Shown here: in pieces, positions 46,016 to 54,548 of the stretch | Position numbering within the stretch: position 1 is the stretch's first letter | Layout: every line of letters starts with the position of its first letter | Translations under genes and position numbers: made by a program | NCBI RefSeq assembly: GCF_900083545.1 | Contig: NZ_LT559262.1 | Span: forward strand, 3,398,324-3,462,323 | Direction: 5' to 3' | DNA from: Alistipes provencensis | GTDB lineage: Bacteria; Bacteroidota; Bacteroidia; Bacteroidales; Rikenellaceae | Length of the DNA stretch: 64,000 nt | The notes under the pieces: generated by a model | Database searches by the model: none | What the model was told of the DNA's origin: nothing | What the model saw: only the letters and a program-made list of their open reading frames with translations

Positions 46016-46573
46016 ATGCATTACAACGACCCGCAGCTACTCGAAGAACTAAGTAACGGAAATGAACAGGCTTTCAAGCAATTGTTCGTTACCTATTATT
46101 CACCCCTATGTGAATTCGCCACCCAATACGTCTCCGACAAGGACGCCGAGGAAATAGTTCAGGACCTCATGATGCATTTTTGGGAAAAGCGGGAATTCCT
46201 CGTTATCACCGGTTCCGTAAAATCATATCTTTTCACGGCGGTTCGAAACCGTTGTCTCAATGCCATTCAACGCAACAAATACAAACAAGTCACGCACAAT
46301 TATATCTACGAAAAACTAAAGGATACCTTTCAGAATCCGGACTGCTATATGTTGGAGGAACTGTCCCGGCATATCGAGAAAGCAGTCAGGGAGCTGCCCG
46401 AAAACTATCGGGAAGTATTCTCGATGAGTCGTTTCGGGGATTACACCAACAAAGAGATCGCCGAACGACTGGGCGTATCAATCAAAACAGTGGAATACCG
46501 GATCACGCAGGCATTGAAAATTCTACGGGTAAAACTCAAGGACTACCTCTATTTGCTGTCTGTTTGGCTATAG
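46016..46573 (+). CDS. ECF RNA polymerase sigma factor (locus B)
   Basis: The 185-residue ECF sigma has region 2 (YVSDKDAEEIVQDLMMHFW) and region 4 (YTNKEIAERLGVSIKTVEYR). I prefer ATG 46016; a GTG six bases earlier would add two residues. It is divergently transcribed from fecR and should direct transcription of susCD when the SusC-FecR signal arrives. Its G+C is visibly lower than that of core genes in the window (20/60 at 46261-46320), suggesting different ancestry. Confidence 0.95.
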   Translation: MHYNDPQLLEELSNGNEQAFKQLFVTYYSPLCEFATQYVSDKDAEEIVQDLMMHFWEKREFLVITGSVKSYLFTAVRNRCLNAIQRNKYKQVTHNYIYEKLKDTFQNPDCYMLEELSRHIEKAVRELPENYREVFSMSRFGDYTNKEIAERLGVSIKTVEYRITQALKILRVKLKDYLYLLSVWL

Positions 46574-46936
46574 CACCTGATTATAAATACAGAACCTTGA
46601 TATACGGCGCATACTCCGATGAAATTGAATGGCTAAAACTAATTTCCTCGGAGTCGTTTGTCAAGATGAAGCGCGATGCAGGATACCGCAAATGACTGTT
46701 TTGTGCAAAGCACAACAAAACAGACGAGGTAACGGATCTGGAAACCGAAACCTCGTCTGGAATTACCTTTTCATACATGGTCTTCTCCGAAGAAAAAACC
46801 ACCTGCAAATATTAACTCATTGAAAAATCAATATTTACACCATTTTCGCCTCTCGGAAAACGAATGGAGCGCACTTCGGTACGTCCCGTTCGCCCCGCGT
46901 GAGGGATGTGCGGAAACAGCCGCTTAAAATCGGAAA
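46574..46936. other. 363-base intergenic region with hairpins
   Basis: No credible gene. It contains a small inverted repeat TTGTGC-AAA-GCACAA at 46701-46715 and the larger hairpin at 46721-46759. The stretch 46760-46936 before the gpmI stop shows nothing that I can assign. Short open frames here lack start context and conservation features. Confidence 0.55.
46721..46759. terminator. hairpin related to the 4023-4052 element
   Basis: CAGACGAGGT (46721-46730) pairs with ACCTCGTCTG (46750-46759). Inside it the core CGAGGTAACG...AAACCG..ACCTCG repeats the sequence of the 4023-4052 hairpin, with an inner CGG/CCG pairing. It lies after the ECF sigma gene and could end its transcript. Confidence 0.55.
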
Positions 46937-48460
46937 CTACAGGTCCACCAGCGCCTTGCCCGTCATGTCGGCAGGCTGCTCCAGCCCCATCAGCTTCAGC
47001 ACCGTGGGAGCCACGTCGGCCAGAATGCCGTTGTGCACGCCCTTCACGCGGTCCGAAACCACCACGATGGGCACGGGGTTCAGCGAGTGCGCCGTGTTGG
47101 GCGTACCGTCGGGATTGACCGCGTTGTCGGCATTGCCGTGGTCGGCGATCATCACCACCTCGTAGCCGTTGGCCTTGGCAGCCTCGACAACCTTCTCCAC
47201 ACATCCATCGACAGCCTTCACGGCCTTCACGATGGCCTCGTAAACGCCCGTGTGGCCCACCATGTCGCCGTTGGCGAAATTCAGGCAGATGAAGTCGAAC
47301 TTCTGCTCGCCCAGCGCCGCAACCAGCTTGTCGGCAACCTCCGGGGCCGACATCTCGGGCTGGAGGTCGTAGGTCGCCACCTTGGGCGAAGCGACGAGGA
47401 TGCGCTCCTCGCCCGCGAATTTCTCCTCGCGGCCGCCGTTCAGGAAGAACGTCACATGGGCGTATTTCTCGGTCTCGGCGATACGCAGTTGCCTGAGACC
47501 CTGCTTCGAAACATATTCGCCGATGGTGTTGGGCACGTTCTCCTTGTCGAAGAGGATGTGCAGACCCGTGAACTTGGCGTCGTAGGGGGTCATGCAGCAG
47601 TAGTAAAGCGGCAGGGTGTGCATCCCCTCGGCGGGCATGTCCTCCTGCGTCAATACGATCGTCAGCTCCTTGGCGCGGTCGTTACGGTAGTTGAAGAAGA
47701 TCACCAGATCGTTCGGACGGATCATGCCGACGGGCTGTCCGTTCTCGTCGATGCGCACGACGGGCTTGATGAACTCGTCCGTCACGCCCTCGTCGTAGGA
47801 TTTCTGGACGGCTTCGACCATGTCCGACGAATGTTCGCCGACGCCGTTCACCAGCGCGTCGTAAGCGATCTTCACGCGCTCCCAGCGCTTGTCGCGGTCC
47901 ATGGCGTAGTAACGGCCGATGACCGTGGCCACCCGGCCCGTCGATGCGGCCATGTGCTTCTCGAGGTCGGCGACGAATCCCTTGCCGCTGCGCGGGTCGG
48001 TGTCGCGGCCGTCCATGAAGCAGTGCACGAACGTATTTTCGATCTTGTATTCGGCGGCGATGTCGCAGAGTTTGAAGAGGTGCTCCAGCGACGAGTGCAC
48101 GCCGCCGTCCGACACCAGACCCATGAAATGCACGTTCACGCCGTTCTTTTTGGCGTATTCGAACGCGGCCTTCACCTCGGGGTTCTGCATGATCGAGTTG
48201 TCGCGGCAGGCGCGGTTGATCTTCACGAGGTCCTGATACACGACGCGGCCGGCGCCGATGTTGAGGTGTCCGACCTCCGAGTTGCCCATCTGTCCGTCGG
48301 GCAGTCCGACGTTCTCGCCGTCGGTGCGCAGTTCGGCATGGGGATATTTCGCGGTCATGGCCGAGATATATTCGGGATGGACGGTCGAAATCACGTCCGC
48401 CTTGTCGTGACGGCCGTTGCCCCAGCCGTCGAGAATCATAAGTAATACCTTGTTGTTCAT
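46937..48460 (-). CDS. gpmI: 2,3-bisphosphoglycerate-independent phosphoglycerate mutase
   Basis: The 507-residue Mn-dependent glycolytic mutase interconverts 3- and 2-phosphoglycerate in the cytoplasm. It has the N-terminal metal site ILDGWG (Asp11), the catalytic Ser61 in [15 protein letters not shown], the iPGM-specific insert ([29 protein letters not shown]) and the C-terminal metal ligands ([31 protein letters not shown]). Length is typical. It is on the same strand as alaS, 176 bases downstream, separated by a repeat element; no clear own promoter was found. Confidence 0.97.
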   Translation of the reverse strand: MNNKVLLMILDGWGNGRHDKADVISTVHPEYISAMTAKYPHAELRTDGENVGLPDGQMGNSEVGHLNIGAGRVVYQDLVKINRACRDNSIMQNPEVKAAFEYAKKNGVNVHFMGLVSDGGVHSSLEHLFKLCDIAAEYKIENTFVHCFMDGRDTDPRSGKGFVADLEKHMAASTGRVATVIGRYYAMDRDKRWERVKIAYDALVNGVGEHSSDMVEAVQKSYDEGVTDEFIKPVVRIDENGQPVGMIRPNDLVIFFNYRNDRAKELTIVLTQEDMPAEGMHTLPLYYCCMTPYDAKFTGLHILFDKENVPNTIGEYVSKQGLRQLRIAETEKYAHVTFFLNGGREEKFAGEERILVASPKVATYDLQPEMSAPEVADKLVAALGEQKFDFICLNFANGDMVGHTGVYEAIVKAVKAVDGCVEKVVEAAKANGYEVVMIADHGNADNAVNPDGTPNTAHSLNPVPIVVVSDRVKGVHNGILADVAPTVLKLMGLEQPADMTGKALVDL

Positions 48461-48510
48461 ATCTAACTCTGTTTTAATTACTACCGTTTCGTTATTTCCG
48501 AAAGCCGTAT

Positions 48511-48588
48511 TCGTCGCCTACGGCGCCGTTTACAAATTGGACCCACCCCCAACCCCCGCCTTGGCGGGGGCTTAGTCGCGGCGCGACC
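48511..48588. repeat. dispersed three-hairpin intergenic element, copy 1
   Basis: Order: hairpin CGCC-TAC-GGCG (48515-48525), GTTTACAAAT, a C-rich stretch (ACCCACCCCCAACCCCC), hairpin CCCCCGCC-TT-GGCGGGGG (48553-48570), CTTAGT, hairpin GTCGC-GGC-GCGAC (48575-48587). The same order with different stem sequences occurs at 63067-63150. Confidence 0.6.
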
Positions 48589-48636
48589 GGATTATCAACC
48601 GGGACTTAGACCAAAACGCGGATGGCAACTACACAA

Positions 48637-51258
48637 TTATTTCAACTGTGCCTCGATCAGCTCCACGGCCTTGTCGATGGCGGCCTGCAGTCCGTCGGGA
48701 TTCTTGCCGCCGGCGGTCGCGAAGAAATTCTGACCGCCGCCGCCGCCCTGCATCAGTTTGGCGGCTTCGCGCACGACAGCTCCCGCATTCACGCCCTGAG
48801 CCGTAACCTCGTCGCCGAGCATGATCGTCAGCGTCGGCTTACCCTCGTTGACGGCACCCTGCACGAAGACCAGCTTCGAAGAGCGCTGGCGCAGGTTATA
48901 GGCCAGGTCCTTGATGAATTCCGGCGAACGGTCCGTCTGCATGGCGATCAACTGCACCCCGTGACGCTCGGGCGTCGACGCGATGATCTTGTCGGCCCAC
49001 TGCGAAACCTGCTCGCGGCGCATGGCCTCGACCTCCTTCGACAGCGTTTCGTTGCTCTCGAACATCTTCTTCACGGCCTGCAGCACCTGCGGGTTGTGGA
49101 AATATTCGGCCAGATCGCGCATCGTGTCCTCGGCGGCATAGATGATCTTCTCGGCCTGCTCGCCCGTGACGGCCTCGATGCGGCGCACGCCGGCCGAGAT
49201 GGCGCTCTCCGAGAGAATCTTGAAGAAACCGATATTGCCCGTGGCGCTGGTGTGCGTACCGCCGCACAGCTCGACCGACGTTCCGAAGCGGACCATGCGG
49301 ACCCGGTCGCCGTATTTCTCGCCAAAGAGCATCATCGCACCGCACTTCTCGGCCTCTTCCTTCGTCGCCTCGCGGTTCTCCACGAGCGGGTAGTTGGCAC
49401 GGACGGCGCGGTTGACGATCTTCTCCACCTCGCGCAGCTCCCCGGGCGTAACCTTCTGGAAATGCGAGAAGTCGAAGCGCAGGATTTCGGGCGTCACCAG
49501 CGAGCCCTTCTGCTCGACGTGTGCACCCAACACCTTGCGCAATGCCTCGTGCATCAAGTGCGTGGCGGTGTGGTTGTTGGCCGCGGCCTGCCGCTTCTCG
49601 GGATCGACCTTGGCCGTGAATTCGGCCGCGGGGTTCTCGGGAAGCTCCCTGACGATATGGATAATCAGGCCGTTCTCCTTCTCGGTGGCGACGACCGCGA
49701 TGCGCTCGTTGGCGCTCTCGATGAAGCCGATGTCGCCGATCTGACCGCCCGAATTGCCGTAGAACGGCGTGCGGTCGAAGACCAACTGGTACGACGTCTT
49801 GCCTTTCGACGTCACACGGCGGTAACGGGCGATGCGGACCTTCTCGGTCAGCGTATCGTATCCCGTGAAGAGGCTCTCCTTGATGGGAATCAGCTCCACC
49901 CAGTCGTCGGTGTCGACGGCCGCGGCGTTGCGCGAACGCTCCTTCTGAGCCTGCAGCTCCTTCTCGAATGCCGCCAGATCCACGCCGACACCCTGTTCGC
50001 GGGCGATCAGCTCCGTGAGGTCGATCGGGAAGCCGAACGTATCGTAAAGTTCAAAGGCGTCCTTGCCGAAGATCAGCTCGCGGCCCTCTTTCTTGGTGCG
50101 CTCGATGACGCCGTCCAGCAGGTTGATACCTGTGGCCAGCGTGCGCAGGAACGATGCTTCTTCTTCTTCGATGACTTTTTCGATAAGCCCCTGCTGCGCT
50201 TTCAGCTCGGGGAACTGGCCGCCCATCTGCCCGACCAGTCCGGGAACCAGCTTGCAGAGCGTCGGCTCGGTGAATCCGAGGTAGGTGTAGCCGTAACGCA
50301 CGGCGCGGCGCAGGATGCGGCGGATGACATACCCGGCCTTGACGTTCGACGGGAGCTGCCCGTCGGCGATCGAGAACGCAATGGCGCGCAGGTGGTCGGC
50401 GATCACGCGCATGGCCACGTCGGCCTTGGCATCCTCGCCGTATTTCTTGCCCGACATCGCCGCGATGCGGCCGATCGTGGGCTGGAAAACATCGGTGTCG
50501 TAGTTCGACTTCTTGCCTTGCAGGATCATGCACAGACGCTCGAAGCCCATGCCCGTGTCGACGTTGCGCGCCGGAAGCTCCTCCAGCGAGCCGTTGGCCT
50601 TGCGGTTGAACTGCATGAAGACGAGGTTCCAGATCTCGATCACCTGCGGATGGCTCGCGTTAACCATCTCGCGCCCCGGCTTGAGGGCGATCTCCGCCTC
50701 GTCGCGCAGGTCGAAGTGAATCTCCGAGCAGGGGCCGCAGGGACCCGTCTCGCCCATCTCCCAGAAGTTGTCGTGCTTGTTGCCGCGGATGATGTGGTCC
50801 GCCGGCAGGAATTGCAGCCAGTAGTCGTAAGCCTCCTGATCAAACGGCACGCCGTCCTCCTCCGAACCCTCGAACACCGTGGCGTACATCCGGTCGGCAG
50901 GCAGCCCGTAAACCCCGTGCAGCAGCTCCCAAGCCCACTCGATCGCCTCCTTCTTGAAATAGTCGCCGTAGGACCAGTTGCCCAGCATTTCGAACATCGT
51001 ATGGTGGTAGGTGTCGTGTCCGACCTCCTCCAGATCGTTGTGCTTGCCCGAGACGCGCAGACATTTCTGCGTATCGGCCGCACGCGGGTATTTGCGGGGA
51101 GCATTGCCCAGAAAGATGTCCTTGAACTGGTTCATGCCCGCGTTGGTGAACATCAGCGTGGGGTCGCCCTTCACGACCATCGGGGCCGAAGGCACGATAA
51201 CGTGGCCCTTCGACTCGAAGAAGTCGAGAAAAGCCTGACGAATTTTATTCGATTCCAT
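48637..51258 (-). CDS. alaS: alanyl-tRNA synthetase
   Basis: The 873-residue class II synthetase starts at ATG 51258 ([19 protein letters not shown], the conserved N-terminus); the frame further upstream enters the promoter region. The catalytic core shows [16 protein letters not shown] and NCFWEMG-like [18 protein letters not shown]. The editing domain has [11 protein letters not shown] (Zn ligands) and [13 protein letters not shown] (Cys, His). The C-Ala domain with the Gly-rich [14 protein letters not shown] motif ends the protein. It charges tRNAAla and clears mischarged Ser/Gly. Divergent from the M23 peptidase genes. Confidence 0.98.
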   Translation of the reverse strand: MESNKIRQAFLDFFESKGHVIVPSAPMVVKGDPTLMFTNAGMNQFKDIFLGNAPRKYPRAADTQKCLRVSGKHNDLEEVGHDTYHHTMFEMLGNWSYGDYFKKEAIEWAWELLHGVYGLPADRMYATVFEGSEEDGVPFDQEAYDYWLQFLPADHIIRGNKHDNFWEMGETGPCGPCSEIHFDLRDEAEIALKPGREMVNASHPQVIEIWNLVFMQFNRKANGSLEELPARNVDTGMGFERLCMILQGKKSNYDTDVFQPTIGRIAAMSGKKYGEDAKADVAMRVIADHLRAIAFSIADGQLPSNVKAGYVIRRILRRAVRYGYTYLGFTEPTLCKLVPGLVGQMGGQFPELKAQQGLIEKVIEEEEASFLRTLATGINLLDGVIERTKKEGRELIFGKDAFELYDTFGFPIDLTELIAREQGVGVDLAAFEKELQAQKERSRNAAAVDTDDWVELIPIKESLFTGYDTLTEKVRIARYRRVTSKGKTSYQLVFDRTPFYGNSGGQIGDIGFIESANERIAVVATEKENGLIIHIVRELPENPAAEFTAKVDPEKRQAAANNHTATHLMHEALRKVLGAHVEQKGSLVTPEILRFDFSHFQKVTPGELREVEKIVNRAVRANYPLVENREATKEEAEKCGAMMLFGEKYGDRVRMVRFGTSVELCGGTHTSATGNIGFFKILSESAISAGVRRIEAVTGEQAEKIIYAAEDTMRDLAEYFHNPQVLQAVKKMFESNETLSKEVEAMRREQVSQWADKIIASTPERHGVQLIAMQTDRSPEFIKDLAYNLRQRSSKLVFVQGAVNEGKPTLTIMLGDEVTAQGVNAGAVVREAAKLMQGGGGGQNFFATAGGKNPDGLQAAIDKAVELIEAQLK

Positions 51259-51299
51259 CGTATATTGATTTATCCTATTTTTACGTTCTTGATTTCGGG

Positions 51300-51330
51300 T
51301 TGCAAAATTACACATTTTAAACTAAATTTG
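51300..51330 (+). promoter_or_regulatory. promoter of the M23 peptidase operon
   Basis: TTG (51300-51302), a 20-base spacer and TAAATTTG (51323-51330) match the Bacteroidota consensus. The leader to ATG 51357 is about 20 bases. Confidence 0.65.
51303..51310 (-). promoter_or_regulatory. -7 element for alaS
   Basis: The minus strand reads TAATTTTG (TAnnTTTG), 44 bases upstream of ATG 51258. It overlaps the spacer of the divergent M23 promoter. The -33 region (GTG) is weak. Confidence 0.5.
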
Positions 51331-51356
51331 CACCTTATTAAAGAGTTTTTTCCGCG

Positions 51357-52379
51357 ATGGGGCAAAAAGGACACAGATTCGGTACCGGGGCGCTGAAGGC
51401 CGGTGCGGGGGAGCTGACGCACGAAGCTCAGGTCCTCACGCACGACGTGGTGACGGCCCCGTTCCGGCTGCGGACCTACCGCCTGATCCGCAAGATACTG
51501 ATCGGCTTCATCCTCGTCTCGATCGCCAACGTCGTCTTCTCCTATTTCTTCTACACCCCCAAGATGTACCGCATCCTGAGCGACAACCGCGAGACGGTCA
51601 TCAAATACCGCATCCTTCAGGACCGCATCCGCACCGCCCAGCAGCGCGTCGACGAGATCCGCCACCGCGACAACTACGTCTACCGGTCGCTTTTCTCGAC
51701 CGACACGCTCTCGATCCCGGGCGTGTGGCAGCCCTACCCCGACTCGAAATACGCCCCGCTCGCCGAGGACGAATACGCCCCGCTGATGGTCGGGACGTGG
51801 CGGCAGCTCGACGCGCTGGCCCGCACGATCTACCTCGAATCGGTGTCGTTCGACGAACTGCAACTGCTGTCGAAGAACAAGGAGCAGCTTTCGGCGGCCG
51901 TTCCGGCCATCTGGCCCATCGACCGCAACGCGCTGCATAACAACCACATCGGCGCTTTCAGCCCGCGCCGCATGCACCCCGTGCTGCACCGCATCATCGC
52001 CCACACGGGCATCGACCTCGGGTGCGACCGCGGCACCCCGGTCTACGCCACGGGCGACGCCGTGGTCGAGACCGCCATCGGGAGCGGTTACAACGGCGGC
52101 TACGGCCACCAGATACTCCTGAACCACGAATTCGGTTACAAGACGCGCTACGCCCACCTGAGCGACGTGCTCGTGAAGCCCGGTGAACGCGTCGTGCGCG
52201 GCCAGCTCATCGGCCGCACGGGCAACACCGGGCGTTCGACGGGTCCCCACCTCCACTACGAGGTGATCCACAAGGGCGTGCCCGTCAATCCGGTCAACTA
52301 TTTCAACCGCGACATGACCTCCGAGGAGTACGAGAACCTCATGGAGAACATGCGCGAAACCAACTTCGAAAAGCTGTAA
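51357..52379 (+). CDS. M23 family metallopeptidase, membrane-anchored (copy 1)
   Basis: The 340-residue protein has one N-terminal membrane helix (about 46-66, ILIGFILVSIANVVFSYFF), a coiled-coil-like linker, and a C-terminal LytM/M23 domain (about 205-320). Zn ligands are present: H-x3-D in HTGIDLGCDRG, and H-x-H in GPHLHYEV, with YAHLSDVLVKPG before it. It would cut or regulate cutting of peptidoglycan cross-links in the periplasm. It is followed after one base by a paralogous gene, forming a tandem pair. Confidence 0.94.
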   Translation: MGQKGHRFGTGALKAGAGELTHEAQVLTHDVVTAPFRLRTYRLIRKILIGFILVSIANVVFSYFFYTPKMYRILSDNRETVIKYRILQDRIRTAQQRVDEIRHRDNYVYRSLFSTDTLSIPGVWQPYPDSKYAPLAEDEYAPLMVGTWRQLDALARTIYLESVSFDELQLLSKNKEQLSAAVPAIWPIDRNALHNNHIGAFSPRRMHPVLHRIIAHTGIDLGCDRGTPVYATGDAVVETAIGSGYNGGYGHQILLNHEFGYKTRYAHLSDVLVKPGERVVRGQLIGRTGNTGRSTGPHLHYEVIHKGVPVNPVNYFNRDMTSEEYENLMENMRETNFEKL

Positions 52380-52380
52380 G

Positions 52381-53331
52381 ATGGCAGGAAAAAAGGATCT
52401 CGAGAAGCTCCGCCGGCGCAAACGCCGCAAGCAGCGCATCATCCGCGCCACGGTCCACGCTTTCGTGTGGCTAGGCATGGCGGTGCTCTACTATGTGGGG
52501 TTCTCGCTCTTTTTCGACACGCCGTTCGAGTACCAGCTCAAGCATTCGACCGACCGCCTGCGCCGCGAATACACCGAATTGTCACAGCGTTACGACTCGC
52601 TGCAAATGGTCCTCGGCAACCTCACCGACCGCGACCGCAACGTCTTCCGCACCCTGTTCGAATCCGAGCCCTACGACTTCGACTCGGAGTACGAACAGCG
52701 CCAGTCGGCGACCTACGAGAAGATCATCGGCCGCTCGACGCGCCAGCTCAAGCGCGAACTGCGCGAAGGGGTCGCGGCGATGGAGAAGCAGTTGGACGAG
52801 CTCAACGGCACCTACCTCGACCTGCAATGCCGCATCGACTCGGCAGGCCGCGGGTGCAACAACATCCCGGCGATCCAGCCGGTCATCAACAAGCAACTGA
52901 CGCTGCTCACGGCCTCCTACGGCATGCGCATACACCCCTTCTACAAGACCCTGCAATCGCATCAGGGCGTCGACTACACCATCCCCGAGGGGTCGCGCGT
53001 CTTCGCCACGGCCGACGGCGTGGTGCGCGACGTGGCGCTGCGCAACTCGACGCAGGGACAGACCGTGGTGATCGACCACGGCAACGGCTACGAGACCTCG
53101 TACAGCCACCTTTCGAAGACCAATGTCCGCAAGGGACAGACCGTGCGGCGCGGCGACATCATCGCCCTCTCGGGCGACACGGGCCTTTCGCTGGCTCCCC
53201 ACCTCCACTACGAGGTGCGGCTCGACGGCATGCGCGTGGACCCGATCCACTATTTCTTCATGGAGCTCTCGCCCACCGAGTACCAACGCCTGATGCGCAT
53301 CGCACAATCGGGCATGCAGTCGTTCGATTAA
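52381..53331 (+). CDS. M23 family metallopeptidase, membrane-anchored (copy 2)
   Basis: The 316-residue paralogue of the previous gene has the same layout: basic N-terminus, membrane helix (about 24-46, FVWLGMAVLYYVGFSLFF), linker helix, and M23 domain with HQGVDYTIPEG and APHLHYEV as Zn-ligand motifs. The ATG starts one base after the upstream stop, implying coupled translation. Both proteins keep their catalytic residues, so both may be active; the pair may form a complex or have different timing. Confidence 0.94.
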   Translation: MAGKKDLEKLRRRKRRKQRIIRATVHAFVWLGMAVLYYVGFSLFFDTPFEYQLKHSTDRLRREYTELSQRYDSLQMVLGNLTDRDRNVFRTLFESEPYDFDSEYEQRQSATYEKIIGRSTRQLKRELREGVAAMEKQLDELNGTYLDLQCRIDSAGRGCNNIPAIQPVINKQLTLLTASYGMRIHPFYKTLQSHQGVDYTIPEGSRVFATADGVVRDVALRNSTQGQTVVIDHGNGYETSYSHLSKTNVRKGQTVRRGDIIALSGDTGLSLAPHLHYEVRLDGMRVDPIHYFFMELSPTEYQRLMRIAQSGMQSFD

Positions 53332-53343
53332 AACACGGCCGAT

Positions 53344-53760
53344 ATGGACAACGAATGGATTCGTAATTTTGGTTTCTCGCACGAAGAGGTCTTTCGGAAC
53401 GAACAGACACAACAGGTGATCCGGCACATCCGCGCCACATGGGGCGACGAACCCGAATTCCTCTGGGAAAAATTCCCGGAAAACGCTGTTTTCCGACGGC
53501 AGGACAACGCCAAATGGTATGCGGCACTGCTAACGGTACAGGCGGACAAGCTGGGCTTCCCGACAGCGGAACGGATGGAAATCCTCGACATTCGGGCCGA
53601 TGCGGAAACTATGGCGCGGTCGCTCGACTTCGAGCGTTATTTCCCCGGCTACCACATGAACAAGCGCAACTGGCTCACCGTGCGGCTGGACGGCGTCGTA
53701 CCTTTCGCGGAAATCGTTCCGCTGATTGCCCGCAGCTACGAGCTGGCGGCCAAAAAATAG
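53344..53760 (+). CDS. MmcQ/YjbR family protein
   Basis: A 138-residue small protein with the CyaY-like fold of the MmcQ/YjbR family. The characteristic end block FPGYHMNKRNWLTVRLDG followed by a helix (VPLIARSYELAAKK) is clear, as is a central AALLTVQADKLGFPTAE strand. These proteins are called DNA-binding by annotation, but their function is not settled. It is cotranscribed with the M23 genes (12 bases after) and a HAD phosphatase (6 bases before). Confidence 0.88.
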   Translation: MDNEWIRNFGFSHEEVFRNEQTQQVIRHIRATWGDEPEFLWEKFPENAVFRRQDNAKWYAALLTVQADKLGFPTAERMEILDIRADAETMARSLDFERYFPGYHMNKRNWLTVRLDGVVPFAEIVPLIARSYELAAKK

Positions 53761-53766
53761 GATTCC

Positions 53767-54324
53767 ATGCAGATACGCCTCCTCCTGCTCGATTTCGACG
53801 GCACGCTGGCCGACACCCGGCGGGCCAATACGCTGGCCTATGTCGCGGCCCTCGGCGAGGCGGGTTACACGCTCAGCGAAGAGGAGTACGCCGCGCACTA
53901 TTTCGGCATGCGGTGCAACGAGTTCCTGACCCGGCTGGGGATCGCCGACCCCGCCGAGCGGGAACGACTGCGCCTGCGCAAGATCGCCCTCTACCCCACG
54001 TTTTTCGACACCGTACGGCTCAACACGCCGCTGTGGGAGTTCTGCCGCCAGTTCCGCGCCGACGGCGGCCGTGTGTGGGTGGTCTCGACCGGCAGCCGGG
54101 ACAATATCGACCATGTAATGACCCATCTGGGCATCGCAGACGGTGTGGACGGCATCCTCTCGGGAGCGGATGTGGAGCATCCCAAACCGGCCCCGGACTG
54201 CTTTCTGGAGGCCATGCGCCGCGAGGGCTGCACACCGCGCGAGACGCTGATCTTCGAGGATTCGCCCATCGGCATCGAGGCGGCGCGCCGCAGCGGAGCG
54301 TCGTATTTCACGGTGAAATTATAG
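53767..54324 (+). CDS. HAD-superfamily hydrolase (phosphoglycolate phosphatase-like)
   Basis: The 185-residue cytoplasmic HAD phosphatase has motif I LDFDGTLADT (nucleophile Asp), motif II in VVSTGSRDNI (Ser/Thr), motif III Lys in HPKPAPDCFLEA, and motif IV FEDSPIGIEAA. A helical cap lies between motifs I and II, as in subfamily I enzymes (phosphoglycolate phosphatase and beta-phosphoglucomutase type). The substrate is unknown. It is the last gene of the operon that begins with the M23 peptidases. Confidence 0.9.
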   Translation: MQIRLLLLDFDGTLADTRRANTLAYVAALGEAGYTLSEEEYAAHYFGMRCNEFLTRLGIADPAERERLRLRKIALYPTFFDTVRLNTPLWEFCRQFRADGGRVWVVSTGSRDNIDHVMTHLGIADGVDGILSGADVEHPKPAPDCFLEAMRREGCTPRETLIFEDSPIGIEAARRSGASYFTVKL

Positions 54325-54548
54325 ACTTAAATCTTGGAGGCAATCCGATCCCGACTCGATGCCGGAGCCGTTAAGCGACGGACCGGCTAAAAGCGCGAGC
54401 GGAGGGGACGGGGAGCGTGCGCCCCCGCGAATAGTCGCCCGAAGCCAGCGTTAGACGGTTCGTCGCAGGCGAAAGCATCCGTCGGGGAGTTTTTGGTACT
54501 TTTTGCGGAAAAAAGTACATGAAATCCCGCGGCCGCAGGCCGCAAAAA
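54325..54548. other. 224-base intergenic region with two hairpins
   Basis: No gene. A G+C-rich part (54330-54480) with a CGGGG/CCCCG pairing is followed by a perfect hairpin GTACTTTTT-GCGGA-AAAAAGTAC at 54496-54518 and another, GCGGCC-GCA-GGCCGC, at 54529-54543. They lie between convergent genes and can act as terminators for both. Confidence 0.6.

Noticed and set aside
46629..46823. Short frames between the sigma and gpmI genes
   Set aside because: They run through the hairpin element and lack start context.
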